Source: Silene latifolia
Taxonomy: Eukaryota; Streptophyta; Magnoliopsida; Caryophyllales; Caryophyllaceae
NCBI RefSeq assembly: GCF_048544455.1
Contig: NC_133534.1
Coordinates: 124,334,269-124,398,268 of the forward strand
DNA length: 64,000 nucleotides
Reading direction: 5' to 3'
Positions 46,803-59,759 of the stretch are shown here, one piece after another (positions within the stretch are counted from its first letter, which is position 1; every line of letters begins with the position of its first letter). The translations under genes were made by a program, and so were the position numbers. The notes under the pieces were generated by a model. It did not search any database. It had not been told where the DNA came from and saw nothing but the letters and a program-made list of their open reading frames with translations.

Positions 46803-47379
46803 GTTTCCTCCTACGCAAGAAAGCGCGTTTGACAGCCTGTCGTATTTTAGGCGTAACTTTCTCTAAAAGACTCGGAATAAGGTGATTTTGGTGGCGTTGG
46901 AAAGCTAAAAGAAAGATCTAGAACTTTCTGCGAAATAGGCTTGACCCAAATAAGTCGTTATCATCTCGTAAAACGGGCCTAAAAGTCGGGTTGTGATTTT
47001 AGATAAATGAAATGTACATTTTGTAATGTAAGCTTTATGTTTAGCCCAAAGAAGTGATATGGGACTCAAAATGAGATATACCCACAACATTTTATGACAT
47101 CCTAACCTTAGGTAGACAAGCACATTGCGTTTGACTCGGGATTTGACGGTTTTAGGAAATGAAGACGGTTTTTTGACCCGAACTCCAAATGTACTCTAAT
47201 TACTGCCAAAACGACCGTAATGACACCTAGATTACAACCATGAGGTAGACACAAGTATTTGAGCTATCACTTAATGATAAACTTACGAATTGTCATAAAT
47301 CGTTCCGTGTACCAAACATGCGGCCCAATCATCACCGGGTGGCTTGCGAGAGGTGCAGAAATGAGGTATCTACACTAAG

Positions 47380-49078
47380 CAAGGTCCTTCCATATGTTAT
47401 CAGCAGTTTTTAGGGGGTTTTTATAAAAGGAAGGGACATTGTGGGTAACATATTAGTTTGTCAGGATCTAATAAGATTATATAAAAGGAAGTCATGTTCC
47501 CCTAGGATGCTTATGAAGCTTGATCTACATAAGGCCGACGATTCTATTGAATGGTCTTTTGTAGAGGAAATGTTAAAGGCTATGAGATTTCCTGAGAAAA
47601 TGGTAACTATACTTATGCAATGTGTTACCACTCCCTCTTTTTCTATAGCTTTAAATGGTGATGTGTTTGGCTTCTTTAAGGGAAAAAGGGGATTAAGGCA
47701 AGGTGATCCCCTTTCCCCCCTTCTATTCACATTGTGCCTAGAGTACCTTAGCAGAATATTTGAGGTGACTCAGAAGCATAGACATTTTAGATATCATCCT
47801 CTTTGTCAAATAATTGGGATCTCCCACCTTTGCTTTTCTGATGACTTGATACTCTTTTGCAAAGGGGAGAGGGCATCAATTGAGCTCATGTTGAATGCTT
47901 TCCAGTTCTTCTCTAAAGCTTCTGGCCTCATTCTGAATTCTTCCAAATCCAATTTTTATTGTAATGGTATGAATGAGGGGTTGGTTAGAGAGCTGGAAGA
48001 GGTAACAGGATCGGAATGGAGAAGGGGCGGGTTCCTTTCAAATACTTAGGAGTGAGTGTCTCTCCTAAGAGACTTTCAGTTTTAGATTGTGATTGTTTGG
48101 TGGCTAAGGTGACTGATAGGATTAGAGCTATGGGTTCAAGGCACCTTTCCTATGCAGGCAGGGCAGTTTCGATTAAGTCCATTTTTAGTACTCTTCACAA
48201 TCATTGGGCTAGAATTTCTATACTACCCAAAACTGTTTTAAGGAAGATTGGGGCTATTTGCAGAGAGTTTCTGTGGCATGGTAAAGAATCCAGGGACAAT
48301 ACTTCCTTGGTGGCTTGGGAGAAAGAATGCAGACCTAAGAAGCAACGTGATTTAGGTTTCAAAAATTTAATTCTCTGGAATGTGGCTACTTTAACAAAGT
48401 ATGTTTGGTGGATTGAAAATAAAGAAGACCACTTATGGGTAAAGTGGGTACATGCTGTGTATATCAAAGACCAGCGTTGGTTTGAGTATGAGCCTACATT
48501 AAATTCTAGTTGGGCATGGAGAAAGATTTGCCAAACTAAGAATTTGATGAAGTCCTTTTTTTGCAGAATCACATACTAGTCAGAATGTCAAGTACACAGT
48601 TAGGTTGGGATATTCTTGGCTTCTCCCTGATGTTGATACAGTGACATGGTTTCTCTAGTCTCAGAACAACTGGATAATTCCAAAGCATCGTTTTCTAGGT
48701 TGGCTAATGGTTCAACAGAGACTGCTTACGCAAGATAGGTTGATCCGTATGAACATTCTGCAGACTAATCTTTGTTTCCTCTGTGAGGTGGCTCCTAAAG
48801 ATCACAATCACCTATTTTTCCTGTGTGAGTTCAGTCATAAATGCTGTGAATTAGTGTCTGAGTTGTGCAGATTCCGTATTCCTCTTCAGCACTGTGTGAA
48901 TTGGTGGATTGATAAGAGATTTAGATCCCTTTGTCAGAAGAAAATTCTTGGTGTTATATTGGCAGCTTTGATTTATCATATCTGGATGGGTAGGAATCGT
49001 AGTAGAGTGGAGTTATTCCTGTGTCGACCTGAAAGGGTTCTCCAACTTATTCAAAAAGATGTCATCCTGAGATTATAG
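47380..49078 (+). pseudogene. LINE ORF2 part 2: RT core and zinc-binding tail
   Basis: It continues SKVLPYVISSF, then a TAG, FIKGRDIVGNILVCQDL, KLDLHKADDSIEW (first catalytic Asp region), GLRQGDPLSPLLFTLCLEYL and HLCFSDDLILFCKG, the catalytic FSDD in place of the usual FADD. Frames change near 48020 and 48580. After the thumb comes a zf-RVT-like end (FLGWLMVQQRLLTQDRL, CFLCEVAPKDHNHLFFLCEF). The last stop is at 49076-49078. It would reverse-transcribe LINE RNA at the nicked target. Confidence 0.88.
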
Positions 49079-49233
49079 TCTTGTAGTTTTAGCATTAAAA
49101 ATGCTAATGTTCAACAGTGGGTGAATGATCTTTGTAGTTACTAAGGATTGTTAGTTCTATAACTATGCCTTAATATTCTAATGTTTGGTGTTTTTGAGCA
49201 TTAATGAAAAGCTTACATTTTCCCAAAAAAAAA
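49079..49233 (+). other. LINE 3' untranslated region and poly(A) tract
   Basis: A short AT-rich tail ends in nine A residues at 49225-49233, which mark the LINE 3' end. The 5' side duplication is outside the window. Confidence 0.75.
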
Positions 49234-50498
49234 TAGAAATTTGTGATTAAGAGTTGCATAGAGAGGCATGTCGATGTCTACAAAAGCTATGTTAATTAGT
49301 AACTAAGCAAAAGATTCAAATCATTGTTATACCTCATTATGAAAATAAGTAAGGTATTAAAACCTCTTTCCAAATGGGTATTTAGAAAGGGATATGTGAA
49401 TGACATATATGTATGGTTTTAACTAATACTTAAAAAAAAAACAATGACCATTCCAAATCATGTAATGTTTCGAATGAGTTGTCGAAAACGAAACATGTGT
49501 ACACATGGAATTGAGTGGGAGTCAGCAACAGTCATGTTTAGACATGAATTTGAGTGGGAGCAATCATCCTTCATGAATTGCATAACATATTACTCATTGA
49601 GAATGACGTGCAAATACTATCTTTTATAAAGAAGTATTTAGGTTTTCAATCTGGATGAAGTTAGACATTATGCAAATCTATCATAACATGGAATGTTGGA
49701 TTGGCACATAGATAGGTATCTTATGTTGATAATGATCCTTCATCTTAAAAATATCAACAAGTTAAGTAGGTTATTCATATTGATGAAAATTGAATTATCA
49801 TAGAATTATGATTATTCACATGAACCTAAGAACTGTTGTCTACACAAAATCGATTACTAATGTTTCCGCCATTAGAATAATCATGTATGCCATAATGCAC
49901 ATATCCTAGATGAATCTCATGCTTGGAGCATGATGAGTCGATAATAAGTTAACCCATATGAGAGTCATTGGTAAGCCTTAAGGAACCGTCATGAATTCTC
50001 AAGGAGAACTAATGGTCTGTTTCGGAGTTTGGAAGAATACTGAGTTGTGTGTTGAAGATTACACGAACTCAAATTTTCAAAGCTCATAAGGACTTGTAAA
50101 AAACTCCTAGGCTGATTTTATTGACCTAAGGAGCAAAAGACTAGAAAAGGGTATTTTATTGTCATCCGTTGCAAGATTCTAAAAAATTAACCTAAGTACG
50201 TTGTGATTAGGTGGTGTGATTTGATGACTATGAGTAGTATCGTCCACCAAAAACCACATCACAGGTTATGTAATAACAATGGGAGCTTCTTTCAAGTTAA
50301 AGAACCTGAGTCTAGTATGAAGACTAGACATGTACTTAGTAAAGTTCATGCTATGAGAGATAACATGAAATTGAAGGAATTCGCAATTCATAAAGTTTGA
50401 ACTCTTAGACACATGGTATGTTCACAAGCTAAACTTTTATTGCATTAGGCAAGTGTTAAATACACTTATGATTATAAGACATTGAGTGGTAATATGGT
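49234..50498 (+). other. Degraded copia 3 interior
   Basis: About 1.3 kb of broken frames with similarity to 57800-59000 in copia 2 (for example the segment TAATGTTTCCGCCATTAGAA). No domain is nameable. Confidence 0.6.
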
Positions 50499-51241
50499 AT
50501 TGACTACTCGTATGTGATAATCACATTTATCGTTTGAGTTATTGGTAACTCATCTTGTACTTTCTAACATCCAAATGGGTTGTTGAGACAATATTGAACC
50601 CCATTAAAGTGAACTGGATTAACATAGTATTCGCCCCTAGTTACTTATATGAGGTGACATTTCGAAGTGACTGGAGTGTGATGCGATTGATGGCTTCAAG
50701 AGCCATAAAGTCATAAGAGTTGACTAGTCGATCACATAGACAGACTGTATGGGACACTCTCTTGAGCTTATGACCGCTTATAGAGTTTTGGAAAATTTTA
50801 TAGCCTGGTCGTGGCGAGAGCTACTATAGTATTCTTATGAGTCGATTCTTTGACTAAAGACTGTTCGCCTAAGGTGGCACAGTTTCAGAGTAACTTTGAT
50901 TTATGTTCTACGACCTTCGTAATTGGGGTCAAAAGGGCATATTTTGGGTTATGATGAGCTGTGGCTATTCAAGGGAAGAGTGCAATAGGAATTGAACATC
51001 CCTGTCAGGGTTATCTTATATCTCAAGGCCACTCGAGGAGTAATGAACTGGAAATGCGTGGCCACGCTCGGAAGGTATCTACGGTAGATAATTCCGGTCA
51101 GACAGTTATTCTCCAGATCGAGGAAACCACTCATGATATGATCAAATGCAAGTACGACCTGCAAGACACCTTGCATTGAGTGGGAGATAGAATAGGACAA
51201 GAGAATTGGTGACGCACACTTGTCGCGGACAAATGGGAGAT
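50499..51241 (+). other. Conserved pre-LTR block of copia 3
   Basis: About 743 bp, matching 38712-39456 and 59005-59759. It contains the 41-codon ORF at 51054-51179 and the duplicated GTGGGAGAT tract. Confidence 0.75.
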
Positions 51242-52278
51242 TGTTGGAGTAAGTGTCATCGACAATAATGCGATCACATGTTTAAATCTCATAATAAGAA
51301 TTCATGAGGGAAAGTAATATTTTATTGTCAACTGATCCACAATAATCGGTAATGATTGACTAGCTAGAGTTTGACATTACTGTCATATGACGGTGGTGAT
51401 CAGTTGATCCCTTAAGGTCATACCTCTAGGGTAACACTCTTAATTGATTAATTAATTAATTGTATGTTGATACAAGTTAATTAATTCCTTAAAATTGAAC
51501 GAATGATTTTGGGAGTGAGAATTCGTATCTTATTCTAATTCGATTAAATAAGATTCGTTCTAAGTAATTTAAAATTGTTTTATTACTTAGGTTTTATTAT
51601 TGTTTATGAAACAATCAAAATAAAAATGAATGATTCATTATAAATACAAGTTGTTGTGATTTATAATTCTATGACCCATTTTAAGTACTTGTAATTATGA
51701 ATTACTAGTTAATTTTTGTATGTGATTTATTTTGTTTATATAATGATTTTTAATAAGTTAAAAATGCATTATTAAGAAACATGTCTAGTAACATGTTCAA
51801 TATGTCACACTATACAAATTAACTTTTGACAAACTTAAAATGGACCATTTTAAGTCCATTTGTGCAGTGTAAATGGAGGGGGTTGGGTAGGTTTAGGACT
51901 TAATTGTTGTTCTAATTAAGAATTAAGCACAATGATTATGTCTCTAAAAGACCTAAACCCAGCCCTACACTCTACATCTTGAGAAGAACAATCTTGAGCA
52001 TTGATAGGCATCCTTCCCTAAGCCACTCGGCCACCCATGTGAATAAGAAGAGTTTTCTCTTGTTATTCCCTTTAATTCATTCTTACAAAAAAAAAAATAT
52101 TGATAATTTTGAATATTCTCTCTAATATTGTTTTAGAACATATAAGAAAGAAAACTCACAAAATCTCTAATATTAACAATACATTACTAGTAGTAGTAAG
52201 TAATAATATTAGTAGTTATTTTAAGATACATATACTAATTTCTAGTATTCAAATTAGTATTTGTTTAAGATGGTTATC
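51242..52278 (+). repeat. Copia 3 3' LTR, first part
   Basis: It starts TGTTGGAG after a GGGAGAT tract. It is similar in layout to the copia 1 and 2 LTRs but clearly diverged, and is interrupted at 52279. Confidence 0.78.
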
Positions 52279-53561
52279 TGTTGGAATATGTGTCCTCCGA
52301 CAATAATGCGATCACGACTGTTGATCATGATGATCACATGTTTAAATCTCATTATAAAGGATACAATTGGGAAGTAATATTTTACTGTCAACTGGTCCAC
52401 ACATATCGGTAATGATTGGTCGACTAGAGTTTGACATTCTTTGTCGTCGTGCGACGGTGGTGATCAGTTGATCCCCTAGGTCATACCTATAGGGCAACAC
52501 TCTTAATTGATCATTTAATTGATCGTATAACGTTACGAGTCAATTAAAATATTTAAAATTGACGGAAGATTTTGGAAGTATTATTTACGTATCTCATTGA
52601 AGTTTGATTAAATGAGATACGGTCTGAGTAACCGAATTGTTTCATTACTCAGATGAAATTATTGTTTAAGGAAATAATTAAAATTGAATGAATTATTATA
52701 AATACAAATTATTGTGATTTATAAATTGGTAAAATATTTTGGTACAAGTAATTATGAATTACTAAGTCGATTTTTGTGTATAACCTATTTTTATTAATAC
52801 GTTGATTTTTAATATGTTAAAAATACATAACAAATTTATGTTACATATGACATGTGACATAAGACAAATTGACATTTTGACAAAGATAATATGGAGTCCA
52901 TATTATCTATGTGTGCCGAAAATTAAGAGGAGGATTAGGCTTAAATTAAGTTGATTTTGTTAGTGGTAAGCACAATGATTACCTACTAAACTAGCCATGC
53001 AACCATAATGCTCATTGTGAAGAACAACTCTAGCATGCATTGGCTCCCTTTGCCCCCCTCTTCCACCCGGTTTTTTTAGATGAAAAACCACTTTGGTTTT
53101 TCATCTTATTTTACCTAATATACACTAAAATGTAGTTAGTGTATTATTCATTATTCATTCATCTAAAATTTGAGTTTTAGAAAGATAAAACTCTTCTTTT
53201 CTCTTCCTTCTCTCTAACCGAAAAATAGAGAGTTCCATAATATTTTTGGGTCAATTTTTCTTACAAAATTAATATTGTCTAGTATTCATAATATTAATTT
53301 TAATTAAGAGTGTGCTTTGGGTATTAAGCTTTGAGAGAGATCCTACACTTGGATCTTAGTTCTTCCACTAAGGAAAGCACAAGAACAAGAGAGAAAGGAG
53401 ATCTCTCTTGTGCCCATATAAACCAATATTCCAATGTAAGATAAAGATTTCTTCTTTATGTTGTTTATAAGTTTGCATGCATAAGATCACCATTAATTTT
53501 ATGACAAATTAAAATATAACATATAGGAATATGTTAAGTATATAGATCTACTTTTCCATCA
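52279..53561 (+). repeat. Copia 2 5' LTR
   Basis: 1283 bp. It pairs with 59760-61038 and differs mainly near 52400-52450. Confidence 0.9.
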
Positions 53562-53562
53562 A

Positions 53563-53577
53563 TCGGTATCAAGAGCC
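53563..53577 (+). other. Altered primer-binding site, copia 2
   Basis: TCGGTATCAAGAGCC resembles the tRNA-Met site TGGTATCAGAGCC with changes. Confidence 0.6.
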
Positions 53578-55807
53578 ATGGTTGTTTGCATGCAAATCGG
53601 TTAAAAGTTTTTCCGAGTTATATGATTAACATATAAAACTTGTTAAATTTGTGTTATTATGATATATCACGAAAATCATTATGCATGTTCAAATTTCTGG
53701 TCCTAAAATGTTTTTAGGATATTTTGGTTAATTTATGGATTTTTATTGTTCATATTACATAAAAATGACATTAAAAATATGATTTTATGAATAAAATGTC
53801 ATTTTCGGACTAAAATTAGCTAAACTTCGAATTTTTTAGTGAATTTTGGATATGTTGTCACATATATTATTTTGAGATGACCTGTAAATTTTCATAATTT
53901 TTGGACTTCTTATGCTCGAAAAATGGATTTTTCATTATTAAAATCGGATTTAAGTGAAAAATAGGTTAATATGAGATAAATTTCGAATCTGGTCATAGAA
54001 ATTTAGTATGTTGTCACATGCAATTTTACAAGATGTGTCTAAAATAATAGGCTATATTGATATCTTTATGCATAATTTATGATTTTTTGAAGAAAAATAG
54101 CATAAATAGTGACTTAATTAGTGAAATATTAATAAAACATACTCTATGACTAAGGAAAAACGTCACATGTTGCATTTTATTATCTTTTTCATATCTAAAA
54201 TTGAAAATTTAATGAATATAATTTTTCTCATGTTTTTATGATTATTTTGTTAAAAACCGATAAACCGCAACATTGTTTTTCCGGAAAATTTCGAAATTTT
54301 AACCTAAGTTTTTGAAAATTATAAGTGTCATGGTATTTTTCCAAAATGTTCATGAGTTTAAATTTCAAATTTCAAATTTATTTGAAATTTTTGTGATTTA
54401 TTTGAAGTTTATAGTTTTTTATTATAATTTTAAGTCCATTAATGAACAAATATTAGAAATATGAGTTAATTATGGTCAAATAATTAGTGAAGACTAAATT
54501 TTGATTCCTAAGAGTTTAGGGTAATTAACTTATGCATAAATATGAATTTATGTAATTTTTGTGATTATAAAACGTTGAATCACGCAAATCCGTAAAAACC
54601 GAGTAATATACGATATTGGCTATTTATAGGCGATTTAGCATAAAATTGGGCATGTTCATACATATTATAATGCTGCATTTTCTTTATGATTGTCATTTTT
54701 TTATTTATGTAATTTTGAATTATGTAATTTTTACTTAGTATGGCCTTAGTTTTTAATTGGTATTACCCGAAATGTATGGGAATATCGATTCGGTTGTAAT
54801 TTTATTGTGATCTCGTATCACCGTTTTGTAATTTAATAGATTTATTTTATTTTAGTTACAAATGTATAATAGGAAATTATGTAATTTTATTTATTCCGGA
54901 GTTCCCAAAGACGGATTTCTTCAAGATGGCGATACATAAAGACGGTGTTACCTCGAGATGTGTGCCACAACCGAAGTTCAAGGGACCAATGGAGTTGGTT
55001 TCCGAATATGTAATAGTTAATTAGATTTTCTATTTTAGGAAGGCCATACTAGGATTTATTTTTATGCTTTGCATTTTATTTATATGTCACATGCATCGCT
55101 AAATCGCCATAACTAAAACATGCATCTTCTTTCATCGAGTTTATCTACCGTGTCAATTATAATTATCGTAGTTCACCGCTTTAGTTCACTTAAAACGTGA
55201 TAGACAATAAATTGACATGACCTCTCGCTAAAACAATCAATTGAGATATAGCCTTACCAAAGAGTAGAAACCATGAAAACCTATTTCGCGAGGGAGTGCA
55301 CTCGGCCACCCCGGGGTACAAACCTTGTTACGTAGGGGAAGTGGGTGATGAATGTCTATCCACCGAATTCATGTTGATAAGGGTTTCATCGGCTATCCCG
55401 TGCCCAAGTTAATATGGGTTTGGATAACGGACACATTTATTCGAAATTTGGATTGAACTCAACAAAAGTTTTTGATAAGGGTTTCATCGGCTACCCCATG
55501 CCCTTGTCGGATGTGTTTTGGGCTATAGATAAATATTAGAGTAAATTTATCGACCAAGAGTTCTAAAAGTAGAATCGATTAAAAGGTTAATCCACCAATT
55601 TATATTGATAAAGGTTTCATCGGCTACCCCGTGCCTAAGTCGATATGAATTTGGGTCTTGGAATCATTTATCTAGTTGGGTAGAGGTCACTAGAAAAATG
55701 CATCAAACTTATTTAAATTATAAATTTTTACGAGTATTATTGTTAAAACGACATTTGTTTTACTCCTTCTATTTTGTTTTGTAGACCACTTCTTTTTCTC
55801 ATAACAA
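53578..55807 (+). other. Copia 2 long leader
   Basis: About 2.2 kb, AT-rich, with no gene. It shares segments with the copia 1 leader. Three copies of a unit containing GGTTTCATCGGCTA lie at 55372-55650. Confidence 0.65.
55372..55650 (+). repeat. Three-copy repeat in copia 2 leader
   Basis: Each unit has TTGATAAGGGTTTCATCGGC followed by TACCCCGTGCCC-like sequence. The spacing is roughly 80-130 bp. Copia 1 has one diverged copy near 35350. Confidence 0.75.
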
Positions 55808-56704
55808 ATGGCTACACCAACCCCTAACGCCCCGCCTCTCGCTAATTCATCATGGCTCCGATCCTTCATGGATTGATGTAAACTTGAAAAGAATGGGTCA
55901 AATTTCTCCGATTGGGATGCCCAACTCAAATTAGCCGCCCAAGGTGAAGACAAGCTTCATTACCTAACCGAGGCCTCTCCAACCGAACCTAATACTAGGT
56001 CGACCGCCGCTACTAGGGAAGCGTATGAGGCTTACCATAAGGAGTCCGCCGCAATGAAAAACGTGTTAATCTTTGCGATGGAGGCGGATCTCCAAAGGAG
56101 AGCCTTTAAAATGGGCACCGCTAATTAGATTTACTCCAAGCTTGTGACAATGTTTTCACAAACTCCGCGGATCGTCCAATATGAGACGGCCGCGGCATTC
56201 TTTGATCTCGACTTCAAAGAGGGCCAAAAGGTTAGCCCTCATGTGCTCAAACTTATGGAGCTAGTCGAGACCTTGAAGATTCAAAAGGTTGAAATCCCCA
56301 AAGAACTCATTGTAGATAGGATTCTACATTCCTTATCCAAAGTCAAAGCGTATGTTCAATTCCGGGTGAATTTTAACATGCAAGACAAGGATGTGTCTCT
56401 TGAAGAATTGCACAAGTTACTTGTGCAAGCCGAGAGGGACATGGGGTTAAATGTGAACCCACCAAAGGATGTGCTTAACATAAGCACTAAAAGCAAGGGG
56501 AAGTTCAAGAAGAATGGGAGGAAGGGTAAGAAACAAGCTCCCACTTTCACCAAAGCTAAGGCTAATGATGCTAGCACTTCAAAAATCAAGAAGGGTCCTC
56601 TTGATAAATGCCATTATTGCAATGGTATGGTACATTGGAAAAGAAATTGTTCCAAATACCTTGGTGATATTAAGGCTGGAAAGATTACTCCAGTAGGTAA
56701 ATGA
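55808..56704 (+). pseudogene. Copia 2 Gag with two in-frame stops
   Basis: ATG at 55808 (MATPTPNAPPLANSSWLRSF). The frame is open to 56704, 298 codons, apart from TGA at 55874-55876 and TAG at 56126-56128. The middle has the copia Gag pattern (ALKMELVETL-like, FRVNFNMQDKDVSLEELHKL). A Lys-rich linker precedes the CCHC knuckle CHYCNGMVHWKRNC at its end. A separate Gag frame without a fused pol fits the degraded pol downstream. It would bind and package element RNA. Confidence 0.85.
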
Positions 56705-59004
56705 CTATCCTTTCTTTTATGTTTCTAAATCAACTATGGTATTGTGATACAAAGTTGTGATAATGTATCTCCCTTTTTATTGAAAATAGGGCCTCCACCA
56801 AGCAAAGACAAGGGAAAGGAAAAGCAAGCATGAGAAACCATCAAGAAGCTAGGAATAGCTTTCATGGAGCTTTGTTTTTATTGTCTTATTTTAATCATGT
56901 TTTGGATTTTTAGAACCTTTAAGTTTCCGTGTTCGACATGGAAAGGTATTTTGGATAATTGGTTGTATTTTGGATAATGGTGGCTTGGTTTGCAACCCAA
57001 GTCACCCATTTTATCATTTTATCCTTTGTTCTAAAATCCGTATTTAAATGCTTGCTCTTAGAAACATATGATTATTCACTTAAAGTGATCTAATAGACAA
57101 ATATAATGACGGGATTCATTATATGTCCACATGCTTAAGGCTTGTGTATGATCATTTAAAAAGTGATTTTGGGTCTATGAACTCTTTTAAAGGAATGACA
57201 ATCACCAAGTACACTTACGAAATCTAAAACTATTAGTCAACCTATGAGATAGTTCTCCTTATACTTCAAAATCATTTTTGTGTCTCATATGCTATCTTTA
57301 AATCTATAGTGTATTTATTCTAAAGATAGAGTGGGAGTAAAATGAGGACACAACTCACACCAAGATAAGTTTGAGTACTTGTGTAAATGAGATCTACGCA
57401 AGAAAGAATGGTTTGAATGAAGGTATATCTATTTATGTAGTATACGCAATAGATGAGATCTATGGTCTCAAATAGTTCTATATGACTAAAGAGACCAAAG
57501 TGAAGTAATCAAAGGAATATTTTCTCAAGATAACTACACGAGGAGACCAAAAGAAAGTTTTGGAAGAAAAATGACTAATGTAAACTCTTAACAAGAGTTT
57601 TGACTAGTTTATGAAAAATTTTGACCAATAGTTTCAACCTTGAGATTTAATTAAAAGCCTAAATGAATCAAAGTAACATGCTAGTTATAAACGAGTTGCA
57701 AGGATTGATATACCGATATCTTCAATAGCTAAGTTTTTAACCTCACAAATGTCATTTCTTAACCACATTATGAAAATGAATTGGTTAAACCTCCTTCTGA
57801 AAGGGATATTTTGAAGGACGTGTATTAGATATTATTTATATTTAAACAATGACATTGCTACGTATAATTATGACATGTACGAATTAGAGATTAAAATCTC
57901 TTTCCATAAGGTTGAGATGAGACCTCTTCAAAATAAGAATTTTGAAAGGATATGATGGGAACATATATGGCTTCATTTTAATAACTTTGCAAAGCAACAT
58001 ACATTCCAATTTTGAAATGTTTTCAATTGAGTAAATCAATTTCGAAACATATGGAATTTAGTGGGAGCTATCATCCTTTGAATGTTTACAACTCATTACT
58101 CATTAGGAATGACGAGCTAATATCTTCTTTCACAAAGAAGTATTTGAGTTTTCAATTCTGGATGAATATGGACTATGATGAATCCAATTACATCAAGAGA
58201 TATTGTATTAGTATTGAGAAATACACATCGTATCAACATACACATAGGTTATTCATGTAAATGAAAATGGAATTGCCATTAGCAGTCATGGTCGTTCATT
58301 GAACCTAAGAACGGTTGATCTCATGATTATTAGTAACTAATGTTTCCGCCATTAGAATAATCATGCACATGTCCAATGGTGAATCATATGTATGAGAGCA
58401 TGATGATTCGTTGGCAAGCCATACAAGAAACGTCATGAATTCTTGAGGAGAATCCGATGAGCGATTTCAGTGTTTGATAGAATACTCTGTTATGTGTCAA
58501 GAGGTTGCACATATTATAGAAAATCCGAACACACGCAAAGATTTATGAAAATCCTAAACTTTTCAAGCCAAAAGGAGAAATAGGAAGTTTGGAAAGATAC
58601 TTAGTTGAATAAGAAGTTACTCAAAACTAATCTTTCCTAATATGCTAGGACTTGTGAGAAGTGCTAGGCTAATCATCTTGACAAATTGTTGCAAGACTCT
58701 ACAAAACATTTACCTAGTGCATTGTGTGTGGATGAAGTACTTGATCGGTACAAGTTATATCATTCACCACAAATTCGTTCGTTATGTGATAACTGATAAC
58801 GAAGTTCTTTCAAGATAAAGAGCCGAAACCAAGGTCGGGAACGTTGATGTGTACTTGGTAAGGTTCATGTTATGATTGATAACATGAATGTAAAGGATAA
58901 TATGATTGAGAAGTTTGAACATATGGACACGTAACATGTTAAAATTCTGTTGAAATCAACAAGTGTTTACACAATTGCGATATACATCACAAGGTTGTAA
59001 TCTT
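56705..59004 (+). other. Copia 2 degraded pol region
   Basis: About 2.3 kb with no domain I can name. Frames are short and broken. Confidence 0.5.
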
Positions 59005-59759
59005 GTATTGACTACCCGAGTGTGATGTCGACATTTATCGTTTGAGTTATTATTAACTCACCATATATTTTGTTACATCCAAACGGGTTGTGAAGACAAT
59101 TGAACCCCGTTAAAGTGAACATGGATTAGCATTGTATTTGCCCATAGTCACTTGTATGAGGTGACGTCTCGAAGTGACTAGAGTGTTATGCAATTGATGG
59201 CAAGTTCAAGTGCCATAGAGTCATGTGAGATGACTAGTCGATCACATAGGCAGACTGTTAGGAATTTTTTGTCGGGCCTAATGACCGCTTATAGAGTTCT
59301 GGCAAATTTATATAGCCTGGTCGTGGCGAGAGCTTCTATAGTATTCAAATGAGTCGATTCTTTTGACTAAAGACTATTCGCCTAAGATGGCATAGTTTTA
59401 GATTAACTTTGATTTGTGTTACTACGACCTTCGTAAATGGGGTCAAATGGGCATATTTTGGGTTATGATGGTTGTGGCTAGTTGAAGGGAATGAGTGCGA
59501 TAGGAATTGTCCACCCCTAGTCATGGTTATAACAATATCTCAGGGCCACTCAAGGAGTAATGAACTGGAAATGCGTGGCCACGCTCGGAATGTATCCATG
59601 GTGGATAAATCCGGTCAATCAGTTATTCTCCAGATCGAGGAAACCACTCTCGATATGATCACTTGCAAGTACGACCTGAAAGACACCTTGAATTGAGTGG
59701 GAGATTGTAATAGGACAAGAAAATTGGTGACGCACACTTGTCGAGGACAAGTGGGAGAT
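59005..59759 (+). other. Conserved pre-LTR block of copia 2
   Basis: About 755 bp. It contains the 41-codon ORF at 59571-59696 and a duplicated GTGGGAGATTGT tract. Confidence 0.75.

Larger units (their letters stand above)
44804..47374 (-). mobile_element. Solo LTR, Tat/Ogre-like Ty3/gypsy
   Basis: 2571 bp with TG..CA ends and TSD CTAAG, and no internal coding region, primer site or second LTR. The minus strand begins TGTAGATACCTCATTTCTGC, and the plus-strand segment GGAGTCGCCACCAATTT is typical of Tat/Ogre LTRs as I know them. A minus-strand TATAAATA lies at 46634-46641. A solo LTR arises when the two LTRs of a full element recombine. Three clusters of GCGCAGCA/TGCTGCGTC words lie inside. 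Confidence 0.8.
42939..49233 (+). mobile_element. L1-like LINE, interrupted by a solo LTR
   Basis: It contains an endonuclease-reverse transcriptase ORF2 in two parts (43189-44803 and 47380-49078), a 3' untranslated region and a poly(A) tract at 49225-49233. Its 5' end is cut off by the Athila insertion and lies outside the window. Order and motifs fit plant L1 elements. Confidence 0.88.

Noticed and set aside
49430..49441. Second poly(A) run as the LINE end
   Set aside because: The LINE 3' region ends at the A tract at 49225-49233, and sequence between the two tracts already matches copia interiors.
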